Source: Emydura subglobosa (taxonomy: Eukaryota; Chordata; Testudines; Chelidae). From it: a stretch of 64,000 nucleotides of DNA. The DNA is taken from assembly GCA_007922225.1 (NCBI GenBank), contig ML679974.1:2779105-2843104 (forward strand), read 5' to 3'. The stretch's first letter is position 1; each line of letters starts with the position of its first letter. Positions 54,701 through 64,000 of this stretch are shown piece after piece. The notes beneath the pieces were generated by a model that saw only the letters and a program-made list of their open reading frames with translations, ran no database searches and was not told the DNA's origin. The translations under genes were made by a program, and so were the position numbers.

Positions 54701-57409
54701 AGCAACTCATCCTGCAGCTGCAGTTACCCAACACTGTCCCATGCATAACTGTTGTCAGCTAGTATGTGAAGTTGGGGTGGAAGCCAGGCATGAATAAGAC
54801 AGAGTAATGTTGCTTTCAGTACTTATTACAAACAGGGAAAGCCACAGCAATGTCAGCCTGAAAGAGAAAGGAAGGAAGTGTCTTAAATTCCCATTCTTCC
54901 AGATTAGACATCAGAGTCTTGGAGAATCACTTTTTTTTTTTTCCCTTTTAGGCTTATGAAATTACAGCGAGATTGCAAGCTGTGTGATGACTTCTCATTC
55001 CTGCCTGCCCTACAAACATCCCTGCCAGCTGGCCAGACCCATATTTTATCTGGTTCTCCTAATGCACAGCAAGCCTGATCTGCAATACTCCTCATTACCT
55101 GACCAGTTTGCCAATTGTACTGAATTGTAATGATGATCAAAGTCAGCTAGGGCCCTGGGACACGTGTACACTGCCCCACAGTTCAGACTACAGGTATGTG
55201 AACAGCAGTGCACACTGGATTACGTTAATGGGAAGAAAGAACCATTTAGTTTGCACCTACAGCGTCCACATGGAGAAGTTACAGTGCAGCACTTTGGTGC
55301 ACACGGCTATTCACACCCCGGTAGTTGGAACTGCAGGATAGTGCAGACATGCCCTAAGCCTGATTTGAAACCAGGCCTCCATAGATGAGATTTGGTGCAT
55401 TAAACATATTTGAACTTAGCCTGTGAATCACACAGGATTTAACATACTGGTTACCTTCCCAGTTTCCTTATGAGGCATGAACAAAAAGCACCCCATGCAG
55501 AATAGCACAGGTTATATTTTCCCCACTAAGAATGCAGTGGTGGTTCCCTTCCCCCCCCGCCCTCCCCTCCCCCCCCATTCTCTACAGATGAGCAGACAGC
55601 ACCACCATCTGTATAACAGGAGGGGACCCTGAAACATCCAGGCACAGAGAAACCAGCACAGTTCAAACCCCAGAGGAATAGCAAGAGCAGTTTAGGAGCT
55701 GGTTCCTTACACTCGTCCTCTTCCCCACACTGGCAATCTTTGACCCGGTGGCTGGTGTGCAGGCTAGAGCAGTAGGGAGTCTCATTCTGGTTCTCACAGT
55801 TGCAGTAGGACTCTCCTGTCACAGGGATGGCGCTGGGGATGGAGGGTGAGAGGGAAGGAAATTCTGGCTCAGAGTCGGAGTCGCTGTGCTGCCATGGGAA
55901 AACAGAAGGACAGTTACTGATATCTTAAATACCATCAAAAAATCTAAAAGTTTGAGGACTGTCCTCTTGCTACAGCAGTACTTCACAAAGCCATGGTATT
56001 GCAGCCACTCCTGAAGGTCTCAGCAGGCATATGGAGAGAGTCATTGCCTGAAAGAGCAAAAAGCCCACCCAATGAGAGGGCGGAAGAAAGAAGCAATGTT
56101 CAAGCAAAGTGAAGGACACAGAGGAGACACAGAGCATTCCAGCTGATTTTACATCCCTGACCATACACAGGGATGTTTGAGGCTGAAGAGAAGGAAGCTA
56201 TGGGAGTGGAGAAATGGGACAGGCACAGGGTGGCCAGCTTGATGTGGAAGAAGGAGGTAGGATACTACCAACAGTAGTACAGCAAGCAAGGAGAAAACAG
56301 CATTTCAGCAGTGAGTGTCAAGCAGTAACTCCTGCTGCTCAACGTGGAGGAAAGAACAGTGCCCCAGGTCAGCCTCTGTCCTATCGGGCAGGGGAGTGGG
56401 AGGTCTCACACTTAAGATACTTTCATTAAAAGGCTTTTGCTTACTATGGTGTATGGGCACAGAAGACATTAAAGTTACAGCAGCACCTAAATGTTACTTT
56501 CCCTATGTATCAGCAGGTCTAACAGCTGAACCTCAATTGATTTTTTATGCAGTATTTATACTTCATACATGGTATAGGGCCCGACTCTAATCTCACTGAC
56601 TTCAGTAGGGGACTCCAGATTTATACTGGTGTTCGATCATTAGCCCATTGTTTCCTATGTATTCCTGCTCCATTGCCCAAATTGAATTTCATACTTAAGG
56701 GCTACAAGGGCACTGGGAGATTCTTGGATTTTATAGGACTCTGGCTTGTTTTTGCTCCTCTCCTGCAGGCTGGCCTGAACATTGAAAGAAACATCTAGAA
56801 AGATGCATTTCCACCTTTTATTTTCTCCTCTTCTCCCCTGAACAGAAGTGAGCTTGCAAAAGGTATACAAAAAGTTGCCACTGCAGAAACATTAAGCCAC
56901 TCTGACAGGACTGAAGTAATTATACATTATGCCTCCGAATTCAATTTATACTCAGTGAGCCAAATTCAGAGGTGGTGTATCAAGAGGACTTTAAGTTACC
57001 GGCTGGCAATTGGAGGAGAGTCTAAGTCTAAAGGAGTCCAAGTTATCATCACATATACCTGGGGGGAAGAAAGTAATTTGCACCAGCTGATATACCAGGT
57101 AAGCTTAGACTATTAGCCTCTTGTCATAATGTGGCCCAGTGTGCATACTGTTGCCACACTGGGCACTAGACCTCAAGCCACCAGCAACCTGCCTCCTGGA
57201 AGGAGGAAAGGTTTCCTTTGTTTAAAAATATCCTCTTTTAAGCATGTTTTCATGTTGGAAGACTTAATATTCCAGCCTACCTGCCCGTCAGAGTCGTAGC
57301 CCCAGCCACGTGCTCCGGAGGCCAAAGCCACTGCCCGCGCGTCTGCATCCCGGCGTACCCCACTCAGGACAAAATGCCAGGCCCTGCTGTTGCGGGTGCG
57401 TCGTGCCAT
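51715..57409 (-). CDS. SPSB3: SPSB3, SPRY domain and SOCS-box protein, six coding exons, complete CDS
   Basis: SPSB3 is the substrate receptor of a Cullin-5/Elongin BC ubiquitin ligase; nuclear cGAS is a reported substrate. Minus-strand coding exons are 57281-57409, 55711-55888, 54234-54421, 53293-53395, 52519-52644 and 51715-52067. All are GT/AG with matching phases and give 358 residues (human about 355). The N-terminus [17 protein letters not shown] and a Cys-rich segment with [17 protein letters not shown] precede the SPRY domain (about residues 105-255), which includes [37 protein letters not shown] and [18 protein letters not shown]. The SOCS box at about 276-312 has a BC box ([13 protein letters not shown]) and a Cul5-type [11 protein letters not shown]. 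The end is CQRKRCRRT. An acceptor before 57429 shows an upstream noncoding exon. An in-frame ATG at 57424 would add five residues. Confidence 0.96.
53695..53722 (+). repeat. Poly-G tract
   Basis: An uninterrupted G run of about 13 bases, then AAGGGGGGAGA, in SPSB3 intron 3. Confidence 0.8.
54020..54090 (+). mobile_element. Cry/CR1-type SINE tail
   Basis: ATTGGCCTGTGTTACACAGG, then AGAGTAGATGATCTAATGG and CCCCTTCTGGCATTAAA, match the tail of the CR1 copies at about 21330-21390 and 25230-25295. It lies in SPSB3 intron 3. Confidence 0.6.
55148..55362. mobile_element. Palindromic MITE
   Basis: The left end (CTAGGGCCCTGGGACACGTG, then CAGTTCAGACTACAGG and TGTGAACAGCAGTG) pairs imperfectly with the right end (CACGGCTATTCACACCCCGG, then GTGCAGACATGCCCTAAG). 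It is the same family as 15581-15866. It lies in SPSB3 intron 2. Confidence 0.55.
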
Positions 57410-57429
57410 GGTGTTTTGAGACACGTAAT
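57410..57429 (-). other. SPSB3: SPSB3 5' UTR portion of first coding exon
   Basis: On the minus strand CCCCATTCTGCAG precedes 57429, a good splice acceptor. Transcription therefore starts in at least one noncoding exon further right. Confidence 0.65.
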
Positions 57430-59340
57430 CTGCAGAATGGGGAGCGAAGAAAATAAAGTTACCCAGAGCAGCAGAGTCAACTGGGAAAGATCTGTTTGGG
57501 CACCAACGCCTTACAGCTAGGCTCTACCTCCTCTACAGGCCCCCTTGCCCCCTCCCCTGGTCAGTGTGGCCTGCTTGCAAATAGGTTTTGGATAGCTGGG
57601 ATCAAGTCAGACCTGGGCCTTCACCATGGCCTTATGGAGCCATACCTCACAAACTACTCTGGCCACCCTAGCAAGACACAGACCTTTCAAATCATGGTCA
57701 ATGCTACCTCTGATTGGCCAGCAGGGGTTGCTGCTGAGCAATATTAGCATAAACCTACCCTCAGCAGCCAAGCTCACCACCTGTGCAGAGCCCCCAACTC
57801 ACATCAGCTGAAAGAAACACCAGGCTCGACTTCCCTTTGAACTCAGCACGTTAAACCGAATTATCAGAAACACTCCTCGGCATACAAAGGGGAGGAAGTG
57901 CCACCCTGTCCCAGCACACAAGGGAGTACTGCTATGGCACAAGCCACCCAAACTCCCTCACCTTTGACCTGACCAGAGATAAAACAACAATTGTCATATG
58001 CAGGCTCCTGTGGGCCCAGTAACTACACCGTGCATAGTTGTGTGCTGAGGCTAGTCTCCCACTCCTAGCTATCTATGGCACTGTCTTCTGGCTCTACAGT
58101 CACTACACAAAGTGAGCTGCATGTGCCCATCTGCTCATCTTTGAATAAATTGACTATAATGGGTTGGGAGCCACTTCCAGAGAGACTTTGCTCTCTGCTG
58201 TTGGGGAGTAAGAGGAGAAGACAGACCAACTTCTTGCAGTGCAAGGACAATGATCTTTTAATCAGCTTGTCCCGACTTGACTCAAGGACAGCAGAGAAGG
58301 AGAAAAGCCCCTTGCTTGTTTCTGAATCCTATCAAGCTGCTGCTCAGGGAAAAGGTTTGTGGAAGTTCTATTTCCCTCAAATAGACCAGAACACATTTCT
58401 AGCCATTACAGCAAAAACTCATAAGGAAACAGAAGACCCAATTCTTGCTACTCAATTCTCTCCTCTTTCCCCTGACATTTTCTTGTAGCATGTCTGTCAC
58501 ACACTCACACACTCTTCCGACTCATGCTCAATCCCTCTATTTCTTAAAATGCCAAAATTTCTTTCCATCACTCCTTTAGAGCAAACATGCTGGGAGAGCT
58601 TCATCCCCCCACACAGCCCACTGTCAAAGAGTTTTCCGGCCTATGCAGTTCCCAAGTACCGTTTGCTAATGAAATAAAAAGGCACTGGCCTAACCTTGCC
58701 ACTTCTTCATTCACCATCCTGTCCCACCCAAATTCTAAGAGAAAATGAACTCTCTCTAACAGATCTGTGGACAGGATGCTGCCTGTATACTGTACCACCA
58801 CAGATGCATCAGTTTTGAGTTAGAGGAGAGCAGAGTACAGAAAAATAAGTTGTATTTATCTACATTTTACACAACACACATCTGAGATTTGTGAGATTTT
58901 CTGGTCTTCCCTAAGACCCATTTCTACTTCCCTCTGGGATGCCCAGAAATTTGGTTCAGAGCACTGTAGACAGTGAGGGAAACTGAAAACTAGGAGACCC
59001 CATGGAAACTCTTAAGGTACAATACCAGCTTCTTACTCTTTCCACACACACCTGATTTTGGAGCAGTTCAGCTGGAATTGAAATCCATGGCCAGAATGCT
59101 AAACAGGAGGGGAGGCAGAGGTCAATGTTTTATTCCTGAGAATCATTTCTAAGTGTAAGTACCAGTCTCTGTTAACCCCTTAACTGCTGCCAGAATGTAC
59201 ATACATACTGGGAGGCTGGGGGGAGGGGTGGAAGGGGACGGCAGCCAGTACTACCTCACCAGCATGAAGATATAAGGTCTGAGGCCTTATTTTATTGGCT
59301 AAGCAATAGCAGCCATATTAGAAGAGACAGCAACCATAAG
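57430..59340 (-). other. Probable SPSB3 first intron, nothing recognised
   Basis: No CpG island, exon or clear repeat was found. A 137-codon + frame at 58075-58488 has no recognisable domain or splice context. Confidence 0.45.
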
Positions 59341-59341
59341 C

Positions 59342-59998
59342 TAAGGCCTGGTCTATACTGCCGCCGGCTATCAACAGGAGATATGCAAGCTACATAATCT
59401 CCCGTTGACTTACTGACGTTGCAGCACAGTGGAAACCCTGCAGTACAGCATCGATGGCAGCCGCCCCCCCCAACCCCAACTGCAGCCAGATGGAAGGAGG
59501 CAGCCTCCTCCCTGATCTCCTATCTCCCTGGTTGCAGCAGGGAAACTGAATGCGTCCTGTAGCCCTGTGTGCTCCATCTGGGTCTCTAGGCAGTGGCTCC
59601 CTTCTGCAGCTAGAGGCACAGAAGATCAATGCTCCCCTCCCTCTGGCTCCAGCAGGACCCCAGCGCCTAGGGACCCAGGCAGAGCGCTTTGCTATGCTCC
59701 CTTCTACAGCCAGGAGAAGGGGAGCGCTGATCTCCCATCCCCTTGAGTACAGCAAGGAGCCTGCTCTGGTCTTTTAAGCCACGCAGCAACGCGCTTCGCC
59801 TGGGTCCTGAGGCAGCAGCCCCCTTCTGCAGCCAACAGGAGGGGAGCCGTGGGCCACTTTGAAAGCCACAAGTTGGGAACCACTGATTTAATGTGTCAAC
59901 TTCTGGGATTGATTGTGCGGGTCTCCACAGCCTGCTCAATTGATCCCGCTGCATCGATCCTTGCAGCCCTGGCAGTGAAGACATACCTTAAAAAGCAA
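59342..59998. mobile_element. Composite hAT-like MITE with nested fragment
   Basis: The left end TAAGGCCTGGTCTATACTG and the right end CAGTGAAGACATACCTTAA are imperfect inverted repeats. Near 59865-59890 AAGTTGGGAACCACTGATTT looks like the end of a second, nested element. The GC-rich core (about 59450-59840) has repeated CCCTTCTGCAGC and GGGAGCNNTG-type units and no transposase. Confidence 0.45.
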
Positions 59999-60099
59999 GT
60001 AGTCATCTTCACATTCCTGAAATTATATCAAGACAATGTAATATTGGGCTGTTCAGTTGCTACTGTCCTAATACCACCTACCACCACTAGATAAAGAAA

Positions 60100-60895
60100 C
60101 AGATCTTAAGGTGTTTAAAAAAACCTGTTTGATAGCATTTTGTCTGACAATGAATCACTTAACAGTTGTGTTTGTAAAATCTACATTTATTTTGTCTGTA
60201 TGGTACCCAATTATCTGTTGTTTAGATGAATGATTTATGTCTGGTTTTTTGATGGTTATGCAACAGATAGAAACTAAGTGTGCAATATTTAAAACAGTTA
60301 AGGTGATTGGGTCTGATTGGTTAAAGAATTATTTTGCAATATGTTAGGATTGGTCAAATAATTTTTTTGTAATATTTTAGTAAAAGGATTGGTTAAGGTA
60401 TAGCTAAGTAGGACTCAAGCTTCACTATAAAACTAGGGTCCAAGAGGGAAACCAGCTGGGGAACAAGAAGAATAATAAGGAAAGACCTGAAAGAAGAAGA
60501 ATTCACCTCCAAGATACAGCCGAAGATCAGAGCTGCTAGAATCCTCTGCACAAACAAGACTGACCTTGCCAGGCCAACAGGGAAAATCTGCCTGCCTGAT
60601 CAGAATTAGTGACCATAGCATTGTATGCTTAGCATGTGTATTATGTTTGGTAATTGTTAATAAATAGAAGTTAAGGATATTATTGTGTAAGACTCTCTCA
60701 CTGGTAAAAGGTCCTGTAAACCCACAGTAAAATTCACCTCGAGCCCTCAGAATTGGGTACAGGTGACCCTGAGCCCTAGAGTGTGAATTGGGTAAGAGTA
60801 GGTGCCTTTACCCCAGAGCCCTACGGACTGGAAAAGGTGGGGTGCCCTAGTGTGCAGATAACAAAGACTTATATTTCCTTGACACTTTTCAATAG
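60100..60895 (+). mobile_element. Possible solo LTR of an endogenous retroelement
   Basis: Three spaced copies of a GATTGGTTAA/GATTGGTCAAA motif (about 60316-60400) precede a TATA box TATAAAA (60426-60432). An AATAAA follows at 60659-60664, 233 bases further on, as in U3-R-U5. No gag, pol or env frame is present. Exact ends and target duplication were not determined, so the call is tentative. Confidence 0.4.
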
Positions 60896-61189
60896 ATTTT
60901 AGACCTGGCTGGTTTCATTATCAAACTATCTTCTTTTGGCAGTGGCTAAAGCTCAAATGCCCGTGCCAATTACTTTGGATTCATCAGCAGCCTTTGACAC
61001 ACCAACCCCTGCAAGGATAGACAGAGTCAGGCTCCAGTCTCCTGACAGGACCAGATCATGACAACACCAAAAGATAGCTCCTTCACTCCAAGGACTCATG
61101 CATGCTCCAAAGGATACTAATCTAGTAGCCTACCAGTTTGACGCTGCGCTAGCAAAGACAGTAAAATGTAGTGCCAGCAAGTTCTACAG

Positions 61190-61468
61190 CCTGGTCTAAA
61201 CCTAAAAATTAGATCAACTTTAGCTATGTCAGAGATCTGTGAATTTTGCAACCTGTGCAACATAGTTAAGTCAACCTAACCCCCTCTGTAGACGCAGCTT
61301 GGTCTATGGAAGAATTCTTCCGTCGACCTAGTTGCCACTTCCCAGAAAGGTGGATTAGTTACAATCCCTCCTAGAAAAAACCCTTCCATTGATGTAGGAG
61401 GCACCCACACTATAGTACTACTGTGGCACAGCTACAGCTCTGTAGCAGAGACATACGCTAAGTCTCCA
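61190..61468. mobile_element. hAT-like MITE
   Basis: The left end GCCTGGTCTAAACCTAAAA and the right end GTAGCAGAGACATACGCTAA resemble the TIRs of a MITE family common in turtles and crocodilians. Internal TTAGATCAACTTTAGCTATG and CGTCGACCTAGTTGCCA blocks fit that family. Confidence 0.5.
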
Positions 61469-61758
61469 AATTTCAGACCTGGATGATGCAGTTCTGCTTT
61501 TTCACAGTCTAGTCAAGACTGGGGCTCACAGATGAGAGAACTTGCTGAAGCTTAATGGGAAAAGACCAATGACCGTGATAAAGCGGGGTGGGAGAAATCA
61601 AAGGAAACCACCTAGTACATTTTTGGAACTGGGGGAGGGGGAGGAATCTATCCCTCAACTGAAAGAGTAGTTTCATTATCAATAATTATTTGAACTATAT
61701 GCTCCTTCATGTCTGTTACTCAGGTTTGATACCTAAGAGTCCCACTGGGCACTTAGCA

Positions 61759-61780
61759 GCTGCTGCTGCTGCTGCTGCAA
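61759..61780 (+). repeat. (CTG)n trinucleotide repeat
   Basis: About seven tandem GCT/CTG units. The poly-alanine ORF over it (61690-61878) has no other support. Confidence 0.85.
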
Positions 61781-61879
61781 GTCTTTTCATCTGCACCTGG
61801 CCAGAGACTGAATTTTCCCCATCAGCCATGAGATCTCAGCACAAGGCCCTGCCTTTTTCACCAGTTAAGCGACTGTAAT

Positions 61880-64000
61880 GGGGCTGCACCACTAAAGTAA
61901 AGTTAGCACAGAATGTTACTGCCAATTTGGTTACCAGTATCTCTCACATGGAACACATACCTAGGTCCAGAGGCTGGCCTGGTTCCTTAACTCTGGATGC
62001 AGGTTGACATGGGTTGGGTTCTGGATATTTTACACAATTTGCACTTTGCTTTAATCCAGCATCTGAAATCAGCTGGGACTATTGAGCCAGTAGTCCTTGT
62101 GGTAGTATTTTCTGGAGCATGGAGTTCTTGGGGTGGGAGGAGGGGACTCAACTCAAAACTCACTTTTTTTCTTTGGTCTGACAGAGGCTGTGTTTGTTTG
62201 CTTTCCAGGGATTTTGCTAGAGCCCTTCTTAGCCAGGATTTCCCAGAGGCGGAAAGCAGAGGGTTTATTGATGTTCTTTTCCCCCAGGTCCCAGTTAATA
62301 TTACAGAAGAACAGACCATGCAAGAAAAGCACCTTAGAAAGGGGCATACAACAAACACATGACCCTGGGAGGAACAGGAACATACAAACTGAGATATGAG
62401 TCAGTCTATACCTCTAGGATGACACACAATCAGATACCTTTGAAGATATTGGGAGAAACAGAACAATGTCCATTTTCAAATGTGATTACTGCTAGCATGG
62501 GGAGTTTAGTCTTCATTCATCAGCTGAGACTTGAGAACCATTCTCCCTCCTGTCCATAAATTATATTTGGGTTAATTTGTGATGGGGAAGGGAGAGCAAT
62601 TCTCAAGTCGCAATCAGCAAGCAAAGATTAAAGGCCCAACCTAGCTGCTGATGAGGTCAATGAATTTTGGCAGTGGTTCATGTGGGAACAGGGTTGAGCC
62701 CTAACTAGATGAATGAAAAACCTGCCCCAGGTTACTTGTCAAGCATCAGCAGAATGCCAAATGGTTTAAACATTGCTACTCCTCTTCCTGGGAGGATTAG
62801 AGATCCTCAGGAGAGAATGGAAAAGATTTATTAACGGCGCGCAAGCTGATAATAGACTAAAACGTTAGCTTGACACAGAAAAAGATAGCCTGCTCTTACA
62901 CATCAGAAGTTAATCCTGTTTGAAAGCAGAGCCTGTGAGATGGAGAAAGAGAGACACTAGATACGAAACATTTTAAACCACTGTACAAGGCATTAAAAGT
63001 CACAGTCATAAAAAATAAGAACAATATGAGGTGATTCAGAAGTAGAAGAGAACAGAAACAGTACAAGAGAGGGAAAGGTTAATACAGACTCAAGAGTGGC
63101 TATAGTCAGCCATCGTGGGGAGGACAGGGGAGATGGGGTGGGGGGGGGTAGATTTAGAGACATTTTTAAAAGTCATGCCTGAAGGACTGAGAAAGATTTC
63201 AGGGAGGAGAAATTTCCATGGCTGAGGGCCCATCACAGCACAGGTCCATTCACATGCTGATCCAAGACAGTGAGATCGCCACAAGGCAGGTGGCGCATGA
63301 TCACAGATATCTGGGGCAGCACAAGGTCCAAGGAGGTCTTGAATAGAGCTTCAGCTGACTGCATGCAATGTGCCAAGGCCCAGCACTACCAGTTTCAAGT
63401 CTATCAGGCACCTGACTGGCAGCTAACATAAAGAATGCCAGAACTGATGTAATATGATGATGGCTGCTCAAAGCAGCAAACAAATTAACTGCTGTAAGCT
63501 GCTCAGCAGGTAAGTGACAAAGCTACCCTGCCAGGAGGGAGTTAGAGTAACTGAGCTTCGTAGTCAGGAGGGCAGGTGATGCTGCTGCTGCCAGGTCAGC
63601 ATGGGAGAAAGCCTGCACAACTACAAAAGCCATGTTCAAATCACAACCAACATGGGTGAGGGCACAGAGCAACACCAGGTTGCAGAGCACCTCTGAGAAA
63701 GTTGCCCAAATGCGCAGGGACACAGAGGAAGAATGAGCAGCTCAATAATAATGACCCCTTCAATCTAACTACAGGAAAGGTATTTCTCCAGGGTGCAAAC
63801 AAGGGAGCTACAGTGCTGCAGCTAGCAGAATCAGCCATTTGTCCAGGCCAGGGCTCTAACTTGCAGAATCCATGGGGCACCAGAGGGGGAGGGTCGGTGT
63901 CACTAGTGCACAACTGACACTTGAGCCTGCAGCTTTTAAAGGTGACTTCGCTTAGAGCTCTGGGTACACACTAGCCCCCTGTAACAGAAGGCGGTTCTGT
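61880..64000. other. Right flank, no recognised gene
   Basis: Contains a G-run (about 63137-63148) and unclassified sequence. The human neighbour NUBP2 and the SPSB3 promoter, expected to the right, are not recognisable before the window ends. Confidence 0.45.

Noticed and set aside
61690..61878. 62-codon ORF with a poly-alanine run
   Set aside because: Produced by the (CTG)n repeat; no splice or domain support.
63523..63723. Minus-strand 66-codon frame with hydrophobic stretches, considered as a membrane protein exon
   Set aside because: No family match, no convincing splice borders, and low-grade repeat-like surroundings.

Overview
This window is vertebrate nuclear DNA, most likely from a cryptodiran turtle. 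Protein-coding genes are split into short exons with GT/AG introns and are embedded in reptile-type repeats: many CR1 LINE fragments, a DIRS-type retrotransposon relic, MIR/CORE-like SINEs, Cry-type SINE/CR1 tails and several hAT-like MITEs. The turtle assignment is inference from this repeat mix, recalled rather than searched. There are no operons, CRISPR arrays or other prokaryotic features.

Five genes lie in the order and orientation of the human 16p13.3 block MAPK8IP3(+) - NME3(-) - MRPS34(-) - EME2(+) - SPSB3(-). The last seven coding exons of MAPK8IP3 (JIP3 scaffold) occupy 4896-12979. Its long 3' UTR appears to run to about 16950. NME3 (nucleoside diphosphate kinase 3) is complete in five exons at 21841-31277, with a CpG-island promoter. 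MRPS34 (mitoribosome small-subunit protein) is complete in three exons at 33416-35786. It is head-to-head with EME2 (MUS81 partner; eight coding exons, 37525-48324) across a shared CpG-island promoter. SPSB3 (SPRY/SOCS-box adaptor; six coding exons, 51715-57409) is tail-to-tail with EME2. Its upstream noncoding exon(s) and promoter were not found before the window ends.

Region by region: 1-4895 is an internally deleted DIRS element with a reversed CR1, a GC-rich repeat and a SINE, all within a MAPK8IP3 intron. 4896-12979 holds the MAPK8IP3 exons with CR1 and MITE insertions in the introns. 12980-21840 is the 3' UTR and intergenic space, with a palindromic MITE, MIR and CR1 pieces. 21841-32110 is NME3, whose introns hold the two best-preserved CR1 copies, one carrying a hAT MITE with a perfect 8-bp target duplication. 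32111-37524 covers MRPS34 and the bidirectional promoter. 37525-51714 covers EME2 and the tail-to-tail gap. 51715-64000 is SPSB3 and its long upstream intron or flank, with MITEs and a possible solo LTR.

The genes do not form one pathway: they are conserved neighbours acting in JNK/motor scaffolding, nucleotide metabolism at mitochondria, mitochondrial translation, structure-specific DNA cleavage and ubiquitin ligase targeting. I see no convincing new biological system. The points most worth checking are the nested transposons, the hairpin MITE in the MAPK8IP3 3' UTR, the EME2 N-terminal extension and bidirectional promoter, and an unexplained 75-codon ORF downstream of NME3.
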